The notes under the pieces were generated by a model, which saw nothing but the letters and a program-made list of their open reading frames with translations, was not told where the DNA came from and made no database searches. 64,000 bases of DNA. Source: Erodium maritimum (Eukaryota; Streptophyta; Magnoliopsida; Geraniales; Geraniaceae). Location of the stretch: assembly GCA_963921825.1 (NCBI GenBank), contig OY997590.1, positions 36,659,039 to 36,723,038 of the forward strand, read 5' to 3'. Position numbers and translations under genes: made by a program. This document shows, in pieces, positions 41,380 to 53,282 of this stretch; the stretch's first letter is position 1; each line of letters begins with the position of its first letter.

Positions 41380-42187
41380 TGTACCCTCTTTACCTGCTGT
41401 TTGTTTTTTTTTTTTTGGGGGGGGGGGGGGGGTGGGGGGCTCCATCTTTGGTCTGATGTCGGGATTGGGGGAGGATCCCGGAGCGAGTCCCTGTATATGT
41501 GTGCAAACTTGTCTACTACTAGGAGGATAGCAGTGCAGTTTTTTATTGCATAGCCAAGACAGTCGCACCGATAACAAAATTCTGGTAGTTTCTCATACTC
41601 TAACTAGACTTTGAGCATTTAGCGTCCGCATCTATCTACAACATAAGGTGGCGACGGAGTGGTCTTGTAGCGTCCAACTCCACTCGTAGCCAGAGAAAAG
41701 TGTCCCATCCCTGGAGTGTGTTAGGAGCTCTTGGTGGATTTACTCTACCGATTTCAACCTCCCTTCCAAGATTTAAGACAATGAACGCTCGCATCTAGGT
41801 GGTCCTAGCTTCTATCGGGATGTCAAAAGCTTTTACCAAAATTTGGATCGAGCGAAAACACAGAGACTCCGGCTTGGGTTTTTGGTGATAGTGGCATTAG
41901 GAGCAATATCGTGATGTAGAAGGACCAATGTTATGTTGCTCTAATACCGTCCATCTCCTCCTTAGAGAAGAACTAGAACACTATGTTTTTTCAGTTAAGG
42001 GTTGGAACGTAATGTCGTCCACATTCTAGGAATTTGCAATGACGAAGCATAGGGAACGAGGCTTTACACGTTTCTATGTGAGGAGTCTTCCGACGAGAGC
42101 ATAGAGGTAGCGGGAGGCATCGATGGGTGGCACTGTATTTACAGGGACTTCAATCACCTCATCATCATTTGCAAAGAAATCGTCCAT
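41380..42187 (-). pseudogene. LINE ORF1 (DUF4283/zf-CCHC_4 type), degraded
   Basis: The minus strand from ATG 42187 reads MDDFFANDDEVIEVP, then SRYLYALVGRLLT, the usual start of plant L1 ORF1 proteins (DUF4283). Near 41570-41610 it reads EYEKLPEFCYRC and GYAIKNC, the zinc knuckle of this family with the His changed to Tyr. The middle is broken by many stops and frame changes. ORF1 proteins bind the element RNA. The tail runs into a long C and A homopolymer pair (41408-41440 on +). Confidence 0.75.
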
Positions 42188-42712
42188 CTAAAAAGGGCCC
42201 AAGGAGACATCTGATATCCTTGTTTGCAGCCCCTCTAAGCTGCATGGCCTGAAACCATGGTCGGATGGGGTTGTTGGGTTTGGGGGGGGGGGGGGGGGGG
42301 AGGGGTGCTGGATTGACGGTTTTGTGGCTGAGATGAGATGGCAGATGAGGAGTTATGGTAATTTTCCCATATCGATTCTCTTGCACGTGGGGTTTGGGTC
42401 CCAATTTGGCATGGATAAATGTTTTGTGTGAAGATGATAGACGGTTCTAGTGCGTTTTGTGACGGAGGGGAGGAGAAATCAACAAAACAGTCGGATTTAA
42501 GAAAAGTAGAAGCCGGAGGAGAGAGACAACAAATATGCGAGGAAGAAAGGGACTCAAGACTAATCGACCAGCCCTCGTCTTAATCATAAGATAAAATTAG
42601 AAAGATTTGTGTGATAATTTTATTGATAAAAAAAGGGTGAAATAGAAAATAGAGAAGAAGAGTGATTGTTTTCACGAGAAGATTGAGAGGGAAATGTACC
42701 CTCCCATCCCTA

Positions 42713-43440
42713 CAGCGTCTGTTCCTCTCATACCACGCTCGTTTTATTTATTCTTTTTGCATCTTCAGTTGCACTCCCAAATTATGTATTATCATTACAC
42801 CTTCTTGGGGGTCCATCTGAGGATCATCATTTTGTATCTATCTCGCAACCTATAGTATAATATTGTCGACACTTATTTCCAATTAATTCAATCTGATATT
42901 AATGTATGTTGTTTTAACCCTAATAATAATCCTTAAACCCACGTAGTAATCATCTGTATCATTTGCTCGTACAGTAAAATTAGGCACCCATCTCACTGGC
43001 ACAGTCATTATTAGCGTTGGCATGTTGGAATTGGACGGTTATGATGACCTAGAAGGTCAAGATCTACGGTCTCTATTTGCGCCTTTTGTCACATGCCTTT
43101 TACATTTACTTATGAGACATTGGCAGTACTTTTTGATTTACATAAAATAGATGGTCAAGTTATGTAGGTAGGTCCAAAACCATTACATGATTGCTCATGC
43201 TCGAGCCATATCAGCGGGGCCCGCGTAATATGTGTAGGTCCCATCAAGATACTTCTTTCTCATATACGTGATGTCACCTAATCGTAATGTTCTCTGAAAA
43301 GTGAAAACGACTGAACAGTCAAACCGGTCAGACCAACAGATTTCGGCCTTGACCGTTTCCACCGGATCACATAAATATATGATGCTACAAGTTTCCTCCG
43401 ATTTTGATGCTAGAGGACGTGGGTCGCGGTTTTGAGGGAG
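42713..43440. other. Unassigned DNA
   Basis: Mixed composition; no gene, repeat or terminus that I can support. ORF 43195-43506 (-) has no recognised feature. Confidence 0.35.
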
Positions 43441-43447
43441 GATGGAG

Positions 43448-44946
43448 TCTTTTTTTTTAAAGGAAAGATTTATTAAAATTAAAACTTTACACAAAAGATA
43501 ACACAAGCGGTGTATTCATCGATCGATTTCAGATATCCAGATAACGATCAGTGCGATAATGGCTCTCACTGAGGGAGACGCAGCGCCTAGATAAACAAGC
43601 ACCAAGTCGTTCTTTTTTTTAGGTGATCCGAACAAATCTACCAAACGAGAGAGCCAACCGGTAGTGCCACCAAAGGAGACCACCACTCTTCTCGAAGATC
43701 TGCCGGTCAAAGACGGGTCTTTGACCTGGGAATCCAAAGTAGGGACTTAGGGAAACACAAAACGAAATAACCCAACGACAACAACGAAAATGAAACACTT
43801 GAAGCCGGTCTCTGAAGGTCGGGGGTGAGATCGAAACGAAGGGGGAGATGGATGGCACCAAGGATACAAATCTGATCCGTTTGGGGAAAAGGCACATGAT
43901 GGGCCGATTGAGCTTGATAAAGCAAGAATACGTCGATTGCAGAGCTCCGGCAACAGGTGGGAACAGATTTGTTCGTCAGGACGGATGTGAATCGTGGCTG
44001 AGAGACAAGTCCAGGGGATTTCAGGCTGTCGTTGTCGGGCCAAGAAACTTGACCGGGATCCTACATACAAACAAAAACAGAGAACAAAAAAAACCAGTGT
44101 AAACCACCGCCATCCTCTAGCCGAAGAGCTGCCGACGCAGATCTGACGAGAACCACCGGGACTACCAGCCAAGGACGCTGACCAAAACTTGTCGGGTATA
44201 ATGGTCGAGGACGGTGGAGCTTGGGGCCACTGCAGCGCATCTGACTGACACGCGAGAGGGGCAGGTCGCGGCCGAGGAGAGCCAGAGTAACATCCATAGT
44301 GGCACAGTGGCCGGAGTATGCCGGCCGGTAGACCTCAACAAGGGAGTCTGACCAACATATCTCAGCGAGGGGGCGCCGATCTGTGGCCGGAGAAGCCAAA
44401 CCCCTCGTTCGCCTCCGAGAAGTCAGATATGGAGGGGGAGCAGATAGAAGACGCCAGACGAGGGAGCGAGGAGTTGCCGGTGAAAGGAGGCTGGACCAGC
44501 GACTGACGGAGTAGGAGGAGCATCGGCGATGGGGACACCGGCGATAAGGATGTCGGCGATGGGGACGACGGCGAGTGGCATGAGAAGCCATTTCCTCCCT
44601 CGTTCACCTCCGGGGCGCCAAATCTAGAGGGGGCACAGATCGAGGACGCCGGAAAGAGGGAGAAGACGTTGTTGGAGCAGGAGGGGCTCACCTGAAGGCA
44701 GTGGATTAGGGGAGGTAACGGCCGAGCGATGGAAGCTCTATGCGGAGGGAGGAATGGCTGTGGGAGGCAAAAGACGACATCACGCCGTAGATCTGAGCCC
44801 CACTGGCAGCTCTCGTGGCTGGAGCCACAGTCGTCGCCGATGACAGCATCGGAAAAGAAAGAAGCGTGAGAGGCTAGGGTTTTATCGTATAGAGAGAGAG
44901 AGGCGTCTGCTGAGATAGAAAAACGAGCTGGAGTAGGTTAAGGGAT
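43448..44946 (-). mobile_element. LINE-derived retroposon without RT
   Basis: Minus strand: begins near 44946 with a leader containing CTCTCTCTCTATACG and AAACCCTAGCC, then GC-rich CGCCGG-type sequence (44100-44850), and ends TTAATAAATCTTTCC followed by an A run (43450-43458). GATGGAG on both sides (43441-43447 and 44947-44953) is a possible target duplication. No RT or endonuclease motif; ORFs at 44061-44591 and 43747-44172 have no recognised domain. Confidence 0.55.
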
Positions 44947-45039
44947 GATGGAGCTAGTTTTTTACTTTTATTTATGTTTAAATTGTTAGAATAATTTGCT
45001 GATGTGATAAGGTCTTACAAAAATTAGTATCTCGTTTAG

Positions 45040-47257
45040 CATTAGTTACAATTTATAATCAATGGACCAAACACCAATTTCGTAATACAAAATAAATATT
45101 CGTCAGGATTAGCGTCGCTCTTCTTTTCTTCTGAAAGATAGGTTTTGTGTGATAGGATGGCGGCGAAAATCTTTATCAATTCTGGTAGCCATCACACCGC
45201 GAATGGCGAGGTTTCGAAAGCAGGAATGGTGAATATTTTTGCTCAAGCCATTCTATCCTCGCGGTCTCGTGTACGGTTTTGGTCTTCTGAAGCGATCTCC
45301 CCGCTTTCTGGTGGAGCGCGTTGAGGGGATCAAAAATCGGATTTTCTCCGTCAGCAAGGCGGAGAAGGAGGGTTTTTCAGGGACTCTCAGAAGGAAGGGG
45401 TACGGAGAAGCCAGAGAAATACTCGGGATTGGCCGTGTAGTTTTGTATGGCGGGGGCGGACCGTGGCGGCATAGGAGATTGTAGCTTTTGGAGGTAGACT
45501 TCCGGAAGTCGTCGTGATGCCGAGGTCGGGCTCTCAAGGTGACGCTCATCGTTCACCGGATGGGCACAGGAATGACCTGAGGTGGCGGCGGCGTGAGGGA
45601 CGAGGGAATCCTATGGCTCCTATGTTATGGGATCAAGGGACGGGACCTCGATTTTCCTTATTGGGCCGAGGCCCAGTAGCACTCGCTGATCACGACCTGG
45701 CCCGACTCGGGGTAGAGAGGCCCAGGGGGTCTTGGACCTGGGCGGGCAGATTTACCCGAGACAGTACGGGTTTGGGGGGCACTCATGGCAGAAAAGCGGG
45801 TCGGGTGGAACCATAAGGTCACTATCTCGGTAGCCGAGGTGGAGGATTCTGAAGACTCTACTCTTTCGGTGGGAATAACACATACATCGGCGGGGGCTAT
45901 AAGCACTCTCGCCTCGCCGAATGAGTTTGAGGTGGTCCAGAGGGGGCTAGTCGATTGTACTGCCCCTTTGGATGTACGGTGGCAACGGTCCCACCAAGAA
46001 CCGACACGGTACTTCCATATTAGCTCAGAGGTTAGCAATCCCGCGTTTTGGAGCCCTACCTCTATCAGTCAAGGGAGGACGACGCACGTTGACAACTCGG
46101 GGGAGTATTCAGTCCACCATTACTTTTATCCGATAAGGGGTCTACTCTATCCTATCTTCTGCCAGTCTAGATTAGTTGCTTTGGTGTCGTCAGACGCTAC
46201 CGCAGTATCACTTTCCAGGCGCTTCCAGGAGGTAGTCGGTGACTTGAGCGCTTTAATCTATTGTCTGAGTATCTCCCTTCGTGGGAACTCACTTTATTTC
46301 TGTTATTTCATTTCCAGTGTTTTATTTCTTTTTTGCTCTATAAGCACTCGTTATTTGTAATATCAATCGTTCATAAAAAAAATTATAATCTACGGAGTCA
46401 AGAAAGCACACTTCCTCTTTTTGTTAAATTTCTATTGCTCACCCTCTGATCTAACGCCGTCTAAGGTCATGGCAGTCATAGTTATTATCAGGGCTTTTTC
46501 CATGGCTCATCTTCTCCTAATCGTACTTTATGAACAACAGTTTCGCTTGGTTGAAGGTCACAAACCGCTACTCCTCTGCGCCTCATCTTGTGAGTTCGGC
46601 TAGGATTTTTCCTGTTATGGCTCCCTTCGAGCCGCCTCTAACCACCGCGACGTTGGCTCCCTCCCTCCACCAACGACGTGTCTCCTGATCCTGGTCTTCG
46701 TCTATCTCACCTCGACATCGATCAACCCCGCCACCTAGGAGTCTCATGGCCTCCCTATATCGAGTCATCTATCCTGATCAACCCCGATGTTGTTGAAGCC
46801 GCCACCGGTGCCTCCTCCTCCCTGGCCTTCACCACCGCACCCTCTGAAGTTGTCGTCGTTGTCGTCGCTGAAGTTGTAGTCGTCGTCATTGTCTCGGACA
46901 CCGCATCTCCCATGGCATTCACCTCCGCACCCTCCTCGACCCCTCTCTCGATTATGGATCTCGCTAATCGAGTGGATTTTTTTCCTCCTCTTAAAATTAA
47001 TGATCGTGGGTTCGGTTTAATACAACGAATTGAGCATGAAGGATACACCTTGAGTAACGATCATTGATTTCGTCATAGTTTAGTGTTAGCTTGCCTATAT
47101 GGCGCCCCATCTAATACCATCATGGACGGTTATAATATAAAAATAATAGTGAACACTTTGTGTTCTTTTCATGTTCTTCGTGGTCAGAGATTTATCCCTG
47201 ATGCACTCGAATGTATTTGAATTATGAATGAATGAAATTGCACCTTTCGTCCTAAAA
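45040..47257 (+). mobile_element. LINE-derived retroposon, with a second one inside
   Basis: AGTATCTCGTTTAG occurs just before (45026-45039) and just after (47258-47271), a 14-bp target duplication; the flanks even continue alike (TTACAA). The right end TGAATGAATGAAATTGCACC plus a short A run (46391-47257 part) is LINE-like. It holds CT-rich sequence and GTCGTCGTTGTCGTCG repeats (46850-46890). No RT motif. Confidence 0.55.
45061..46382 (+). mobile_element. Inner LINE-like retroposon with A tail
   Basis: Ends in AATATCAATCGTTCAT plus an A8 tail at about 46382. TTATAATC is found at 45053-45060 and 46383-46390, a possible 8-bp target duplication. ORF 45785-46360 (191 codons) has no recognised domain; there is no RT. 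Whether it is separate from the outer unit is uncertain. Confidence 0.45.
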
Positions 47258-47385
47258 AGTATCTCGTTTAGTTACAAAATTCTATTAATTCTGTTTTTAT
47301 CTAGGTTATATTTTTATCTGAATTATAGCCGATAAATCTCATATACCCGATATTTTGGATAAAAAATATATCATCTAAAAATAAA

Positions 47386-48400
47386 TTAAATAAACGTAAT
47401 ACACGAACATGTGAAAGCAAGGAGTGTACCAACATGTTGCTCAGGTGGGTCTTCCTTTGCCGACATTTTAGGATCGGTCTCAATAAAATTATCGTACGTG
47501 TCTCTTTCTTCCTCCACAATCATGTTGCGAAGAAGGATACAACAATTCATCATATCGCTCAAGTCTTCCTGGTGCCAGATACGAGTTGCCCTGGTGATGA
47601 TATTCAATCGAGCTTGTAGAACTCTAAAGGCTCGCTTCACATCCTTTCGCACACCTTCTTGATTTCGGACAAACACCTTGTCTTTAGCCGTAAGTGGCCT
47701 CGATATGGTCTGTAGAAACCTAGACCAAATATGATAAATTCAGTTAACTAAATAATATGGTTGGTGGTAAATCATACCGTTGAAAATGTGAATCATTCAT
47801 AACAGCTATGTCATTATTCAACCCATTTGTACCATAGAATGTGTGTCAAATCTATAAATCGAGTGATGCAACTACTTTAAGCATGATAGTAGCCTAGTTT
47901 AATAATTCCGGGTGAATTGTTCCTTCTAAGCCATCAGATAATTTTTATACTCCTAGTGCATGCAATCAAGGCTCCTTTTCTAGCCAGGGAAACCCCGTCT
48001 CTCGCCTTTAACAAGTAACCTTGATATGCCAGCAACATTTGGCCACTTCATGTACTCTGTACCTAATTGGACATTGACAACACGACAAGATCGCTTCACG
48101 CATTGTAGAATGGTCGATGCACCCATCCTCATCGATTTATCAAGGGAATCTGTGGATCATCTATAAGTTAGCGTACGAGCTATAAGTTTTTTATACGGTC
48201 TAAACCCCATCACCCTAAGAAAGTCCGACTTTTGTTGAAAATAATAATCTCGGTACAGCACTACCTCCATCACACGCCGGAAGAGTCTGTGACTCATTCG
48301 GACACAACGTTGAAACATAGATTCGTTGTAGATAGGACACTCAATGAAATAATCTTGCATTATTGGTTCACCACCTTAATGACGACGACGATCGATGACC
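47386..48400 (-). pseudogene. PIF/Harbinger-type transposase (ALP1-like) remnant
   Basis: Reading on minus from 48400: IMQDYFIECPIYNESMFQRC and FRRVMEVVLYRDYYFQQK (N-terminal helix-turn-helix region); across three frames GTEYMKWPNVAGI and LVKGERRGFPG near 48040-47980, then ALIACTRS; NNDIAVMNDSHF near 47800; finally NQEGVRKDVKRAFRVLQARL and MMNCCILLRNMIVEEE (47665-47500). This is the order of Harbinger DDE nuclease genes. Frame changes and stops make it a dead copy. No flanking TIR was identified. Confidence 0.8.
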
Positions 48401-48449
48401 GTCCATCGGTCTTCCCCTGTTAAATTCCTACGCTTTTGTTCTTTCGCGT

Positions 48450-49118
48450 CTTCAACCATGGAAGTGTAATGTGCTTGCATATCCCCCCGGGTTTGTGCCA
48501 TCATATACTCGTATGTGATGTGATCTATAATGTTTGTATAACGAAACAATTTTTATTTGATGAACAACTATATCAAATTGGTGCAATTTATAAGAAAATA
48601 TTAGATTTAATTTTGTTTTATTTTTTCAGACCCTTATGGACTCAGTGATGTAGCAGGGTTGAATGGTCCAAAGTTTGCACCAAATCACCACGTGTTAGTA
48701 GAAGGAGTGCGGAGTCGACGTGAAATGACAACTTGCCCTCGTTGTGTCAACGTTTAGTAGAGCTGTCAAATTTTACTACTCCCACCACTTAAATGCTAAA
48801 CGGGTCGTTGAACTTGACGATCGTTCGTGCAGTGACAACGCTGGTTGGCGTGACAGTGAGGTCTTGAAGTACAACTTGAACGCTGATCAACGACTTTGTG
48901 CTGCACATGCTCTTAGAGTATGTCCATGTGCAGTACTAAGTCGCAGAGTTGCTTATTTAATTAGTTAACTTGTTTTTATTTATCTTAAATTAGTACACTG
49001 ATGGGATAGAGTCATGTAGCGGTGAAACGTCAATTAACTATTTGTTTAGCTGCATGATTTGGTTTATTTTGCTATTTGGTTAGATTCTTTTTTTTATCTG
49101 ATTTAATGCTTGATACTA
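48450..49118. other. Unassigned AT-rich DNA
   Basis: No supported gene. The short ORF 48744-48968 shows no motif. It may be flank or a non-coding part of the Harbinger element. Confidence 0.35.
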
Positions 49119-49305
49119 CACTAGAAATTCGCGTGGGCGACGAATCAAAATTGGTCGTCGATGTTGAATGTTTCAACACCGATGATTTATAGAATGTCGG
49201 TGTTGGAACATTCAATACTGACATTTTTACAAACGTTGGTAATGAAAGTTTTACCACCAACGTTTAAGGAAAGCGTCGATGTTGAAAGTTTCAATATCGA
49301 CGAAA
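49119..49305 (+). mobile_element. CACTA-like terminus with subterminal palindromes
   Basis: CACTAGAAATTCGCG at 49119 resembles a CACTA terminal repeat. It is followed by four imperfect palindromes (49158-49182, 49196-49222, 49232-49264, 49274-49302) built from GTCGATGTTGAA and TTTCAACACCGA variants, the sort of subterminal repeats that En/Spm transposases bind. No opposite terminus is seen, so it is a fragment or an atypical MITE. Confidence 0.4.
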
Positions 49306-49659
49306 TGTGTATTAGTCGACAATGTGTAATCGAATTCATTTTTGTCTCACCAACACGTTTTTGAGCTTTAAAATCCCAATGTTTCTTTTTCTACCTCATC
49401 ACAACACCATTTTCGTACATTTTCTCTCCCCCAAACCCCTATTTTGTTTTAATAACACTTTTCTCCCCTACCATCTTGATATTTGGAAGTAGGTGCTAGG
49501 GAGTTTTAATGTTATAATACAATTGGTTGAATTAATGAGTTAATTTGTTAGAATATTGTTGGTTGAAAATGACTAATAATATATTATATAAGTAATGTTA
49601 GTTTTAGTTGAATTCGTTAATTTACTAAAATATTGAGTAAGTGTTGGTTGAAAATGAAT

Positions 49660-49893
49660 GACTATTTTTTTGTTTTATAAGTGTTAGATGATGAAAATAT
49701 GAGTTACATTATTAGTGTTATGTTGGATTAAAAGTGAGGCATAGTGGGAACACGTGGTGGTGCAAATGAATGGTAATTGTGTTGGATATGACAATATTTT
49801 TTGTTTTAAAAGTGTTGGAAGATGAAAATACGAGTTATATAATTAGTGTTATGTTGAATTAAAAGTGAGGCGTAGTGGGAACACGTGGTGGTG
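49660..49893 (+). repeat. Direct duplication of about 100 bp, period 131
   Basis: 49660-49762 and 49790-49893 are near-identical (TTAGTGTTATGTTG, GTGGGAACACGTGGTGGTG in both). No coding capacity. Confidence 0.8.
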
Positions 49894-49899
49894 ACCAAT

Positions 49900-50369
49900 A
49901 CTCCTACGTTTCGATTCGTTGCATGAGTCGGACTCTGTCCAATAACCTCCACTCATGACTTCTCACGTACAAACGTTGAATGATGTTTAGGAGCTTTAGG
50001 ACGGAGATGGTGTATAGGAGCTTGCGGAGGAAGAAAAGTGAAAGTGCAGAGGAACTTGATGAGGTTTATAGAGAGGTAAAGACCTTGAATTTAATCTTTT
50101 TTAATAAAAAGATTATATTTGAACCCGTGGAATGTGCCTATAAATTATAATAATGTTAATAACACTCATCTGTAATGGAACATATTCAAACATCGGTAAA
50201 CAAATTAACGAAAGACAACATGGTCCACTATCAACAAACAACACTAACTGGCAACAACAAGGTTTGACACATTATCACACTACGCGCGAAGGTTGAATTC
50301 TACTGGGTTTTATATCAGGATTAAATTAGACCCAAATGTGCCCCATAAGATCACCTTGAGCATCATGTA
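49900..50369. other. Unassigned AT-rich DNA
   Basis: Nothing recognised. Possible non-coding flank of the second Harbinger remnant. Confidence 0.35.
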
Positions 50370-51130
50370 TTCATCTAGACGTTTAGGAGGTCATTGAAGT
50401 TCAATAAGACAAGTGCGAAATCAAGGACTACACCATCATATCGCTCAAGTGGGGCTTCCTATGCCAACATTTCAGGATCAGCTTCATCAATGAAATCATC
50501 AACGTCATTGTATGTGTCTCGTCTGACTTCTACTGTCATGTTCATGATATCGCTCAAGTCTTTCTAATACCAGATACGAGCTAGCTTGGCAATGATATGA
50601 CATCTAGGTTGAAGAAATCCTAACTCTCGCTCCACATCCTTTCTCTCCCCTTCTTGATTTCAGGCGAACATCTTATCTTTAACTATTAGTGGCCTCGATA
50701 TGGTCTTCACAATCCTAAACCAAGTAGGATACATTCTATCAACCAAATAATATGGTTGGTTGGAGACCATTTCGTTCATTTCGTACTACACATGGGGGTC
50801 TTCGCCTCTTAGAACTTACGTGAAAAATGTGAATCATTCAGCACAACTATATCAGTGTTCGACCCTTTCGTGCCAAAGGTGTGCCAACTTCATAAGTCGC
50901 ATGATGTCACTGCTTTCAAGCATGAAACTAGGCCTCCCGTGATCACCTCTTATGAATTGTCCCTTCCAAACCATCAGGAGAGGTTCATTCAGATCTTTCG
51001 GTCACACCATCTTCTCTGCATCTTTCTCCAAGAACCCCCCCCTAATCCAGATGCGACCCAAGCTTCCTCATGGATACATGCGATGAGGTTCTTTGGTTCC
51101 CGGAGCTCGGTGTTGAGCATTTTCAGGTGG
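50370..51130 (-). pseudogene. Second PIF/Harbinger-type transposase remnant
   Basis: Minus-strand fragments in the same order as the first copy: GQFIRGDHGRPSFMLESSDV (about 50985-50920), HLWHERVEH, a NQPYYLVDRMYP-like part (50755-50720), VKTISRPL, NQEGERKDVERELGFLQPR (50665-50610) and the last Asp-rich part near 50500. It is about as decayed as the first but differs from it throughout, so it is an older or separate insertion and not a recent duplicate. Confidence 0.72.
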
Positions 51131-51407
51131 CCAGATTCATCAACTTTCAAAGAAGCCATTATTACTATTAGCTTGCACTATTATATTCCTCTTAGATGTC
51201 AAACCAATTTCTTATATTTATCCGTGACTCTTTTAATTTATATAGATTTTATAGTTCATAGTTCTTAGATTTTTATATTCTAAATGAAATTAGTGAAATG
51301 TTTTTTGAATTTTTTTTCTAAATGTTGTTCTTAAAATTTTCAGATTATTGTTGTTTGATTTAAAAAAACAAATAATTGATTAAGAGATGATTCAACAAAT
51401 TTAATTA

Positions 51408-52782
51408 TTCAATCCTAAGAAAAAACTAGAAACCTAGGGTTTCTCTCTCAAACTCCCTAAGTTCCTCGATCTACCGCCTTTACTCCAGTCCTTTATTCTG
51501 AACATTCCCCCTTTCGCAGCTACTTACTATGGAACCAAAACCATTATGCTCATCAACACCTATCGCCTCCCGCATGTCATCTCGCCGCCCTACCGTAAGT
51601 CGTACAACAAGGTGAGGACCATGGACCCTTCCGCGGGAAGAATTCACAAACAATACAAAATATCGCGATCAGCCTAGGGAGCGACCTACCACGATGGATT
51701 CTCGTCGACTACCACCAAGTAAGTTTGCTAGAACCGGTGAGGAGATGGGTGAACCGGCTCTCCGATGGATGCCATCGGAGAAACTGGAAAAGGAAGGCCT
51801 CGAAGAACTGATAGGGTGAGACTGATGGTTGATGCCCCATTGCATATCCATCATAGGGCGCCGACACCCAAGCTCGGGCCTTATGAAGGTCAGGACAACA
51901 TGCACCGAGATGGACTCATGGGATCACGCCCATGCCCCAAAAAAGAATGTTTGCCCCGATATGGCGACATATCTCCTTTGACGACGGTCCACCATTATGA
52001 ACATATCATACTAGATCTAATAATCGTTGACCCCTATGAACAAGGACCCTACCAACTTTCAAGGGGTTGTGAAATCTTGTTGAGGATTCGTGTTGTGGTG
52101 GATATATACATCCTGAAAAAGGATCTAGGGCAGCCGCTAATAGAACCACATGCTTTAGACCAACGAACCGAGTCGCCAAACAATGAACCACTACGGCAAG
52201 CACCGTGACGGTCCCAACTTGGTCTCACCGCTATCTCAGCGGGACGAATCTCAAACTCCTATACACTGGTGTTGGACCCCCATTGGGACGTCTCATCTCA
52301 AGATTTGAAAGAATCAAACACCTATGTTCTAGGTATAGCCTACACTCCACGGATGCGGACAACACTAAAGAGGCCAACCTAGATGAAGAAATAGCGAGAC
52401 ATACTTGAGTGCCTCGCGGGTCACCATGAATCGCATTGGGAATCTCGGGGTTTCATTGAGGAGATACACCTCGAACGACACGAATCAGCCCTCTACTGGT
52501 CTTCATTCTCCTATTTTCCATAGCATACTCCTTGATTGATTGTTGCGACATAACATATCCGGTCAAGTCGAGACAGGGAATGATTTAAGGAAATACAGTG
52601 CCAAACACAGTTGGAATAGGGAACCACCCCTAAACTCTCACTAGTATACACCAGGCTTTTAGCTATAGGGCTAGTGTTTCGAATGTCATCAAAATTATAC
52701 CTCGTCCTTTCCAGTTATTTCCATTCATGTATAGTCACCCCGACCCTTTTGCATTAATAAAACTATTATGTTGGCCAAAAAA
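51408..52782 (+). mobile_element. LINE-derived retroposon with 13-bp TSD
   Basis: ACAAATTTAATTA flanks it at 51395-51407 and 52783-52795. It starts with AAACCTAGGGTTTCTCTCTC and ends GCATTAATAAAACTATTATG plus an A run. It holds an ORF at 51765-52208 (147 codons, no recognised domain). No endonuclease or RT. A processed pseudogene is the alternative, but the tail matches plant LINE tails. Confidence 0.65.
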
Positions 52783-52795
52783 ACAAATTTAATTA

Positions 52796-53282
52796 AGATA
52801 AATGAATATTTTAATGAGTTATTTAAGATAAATTAAAGTTTTAATCAATTGATTAAACAAATAATAATAATTAAGGATATACTATTTATTTAATTATAAT
52901 TATAAATTAAATAAGAAATTAATGAAATTATTAAGAATTAATTAAGCCATGAAGAAATTAATAAATAAAGGGTAAAATAGTCTTTCAATTGATACACGTA
53001 AACTTAAATTCAAATGTAAAAGGTATACTGGTCAATTCACGTACTACTGTTATTTTTTTCTAACATACGATGGTGACCAAAACATAGGGATCCTTATTGA
53101 GCAATTTGAACATATGATTAAAGGTGTGTTATCAATACAAAGGGGGTACAAAAGGTAATTTAGACCGAACCGTTTAGACCAAATTTGTGGATGCTCTTAT
53201 AAAATTATCAATAACTTCGAAGAGATCCTTTCGATAATAAGGTGAAGGGATGTGCATTCATGTCACATGTTATAAAACTATT
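52796..53282. other. AT-rich spacer
   Basis: No ORF or repeat recognised. Confidence 0.4.

Larger units (their letters stand above)
37770..42703 (-). mobile_element. LINE with CCHC ORF1, lacking ORF2, split by a solo LTR
   Basis: Minus-strand LINE remnant: 5' part 42703-42190, ORF1 42187 to about 41380, then directly a 3' tail at 37963-37770 (CTACTTGAATAAAATGAATA and an A-rich end) once the solo LTR at 37964-41025 is removed. CCATCCCTA on both sides (37761-37769 and 42704-42712) is a plausible target duplication. There is no endonuclease or RT, and net length is about 1.9 kb. Confidence 0.65.

Noticed and set aside
45785-46360. 191-codon ORF as a host gene
   Set aside because: It lies in a LINE-like unit with an A tail and target duplication; no recognised domain.
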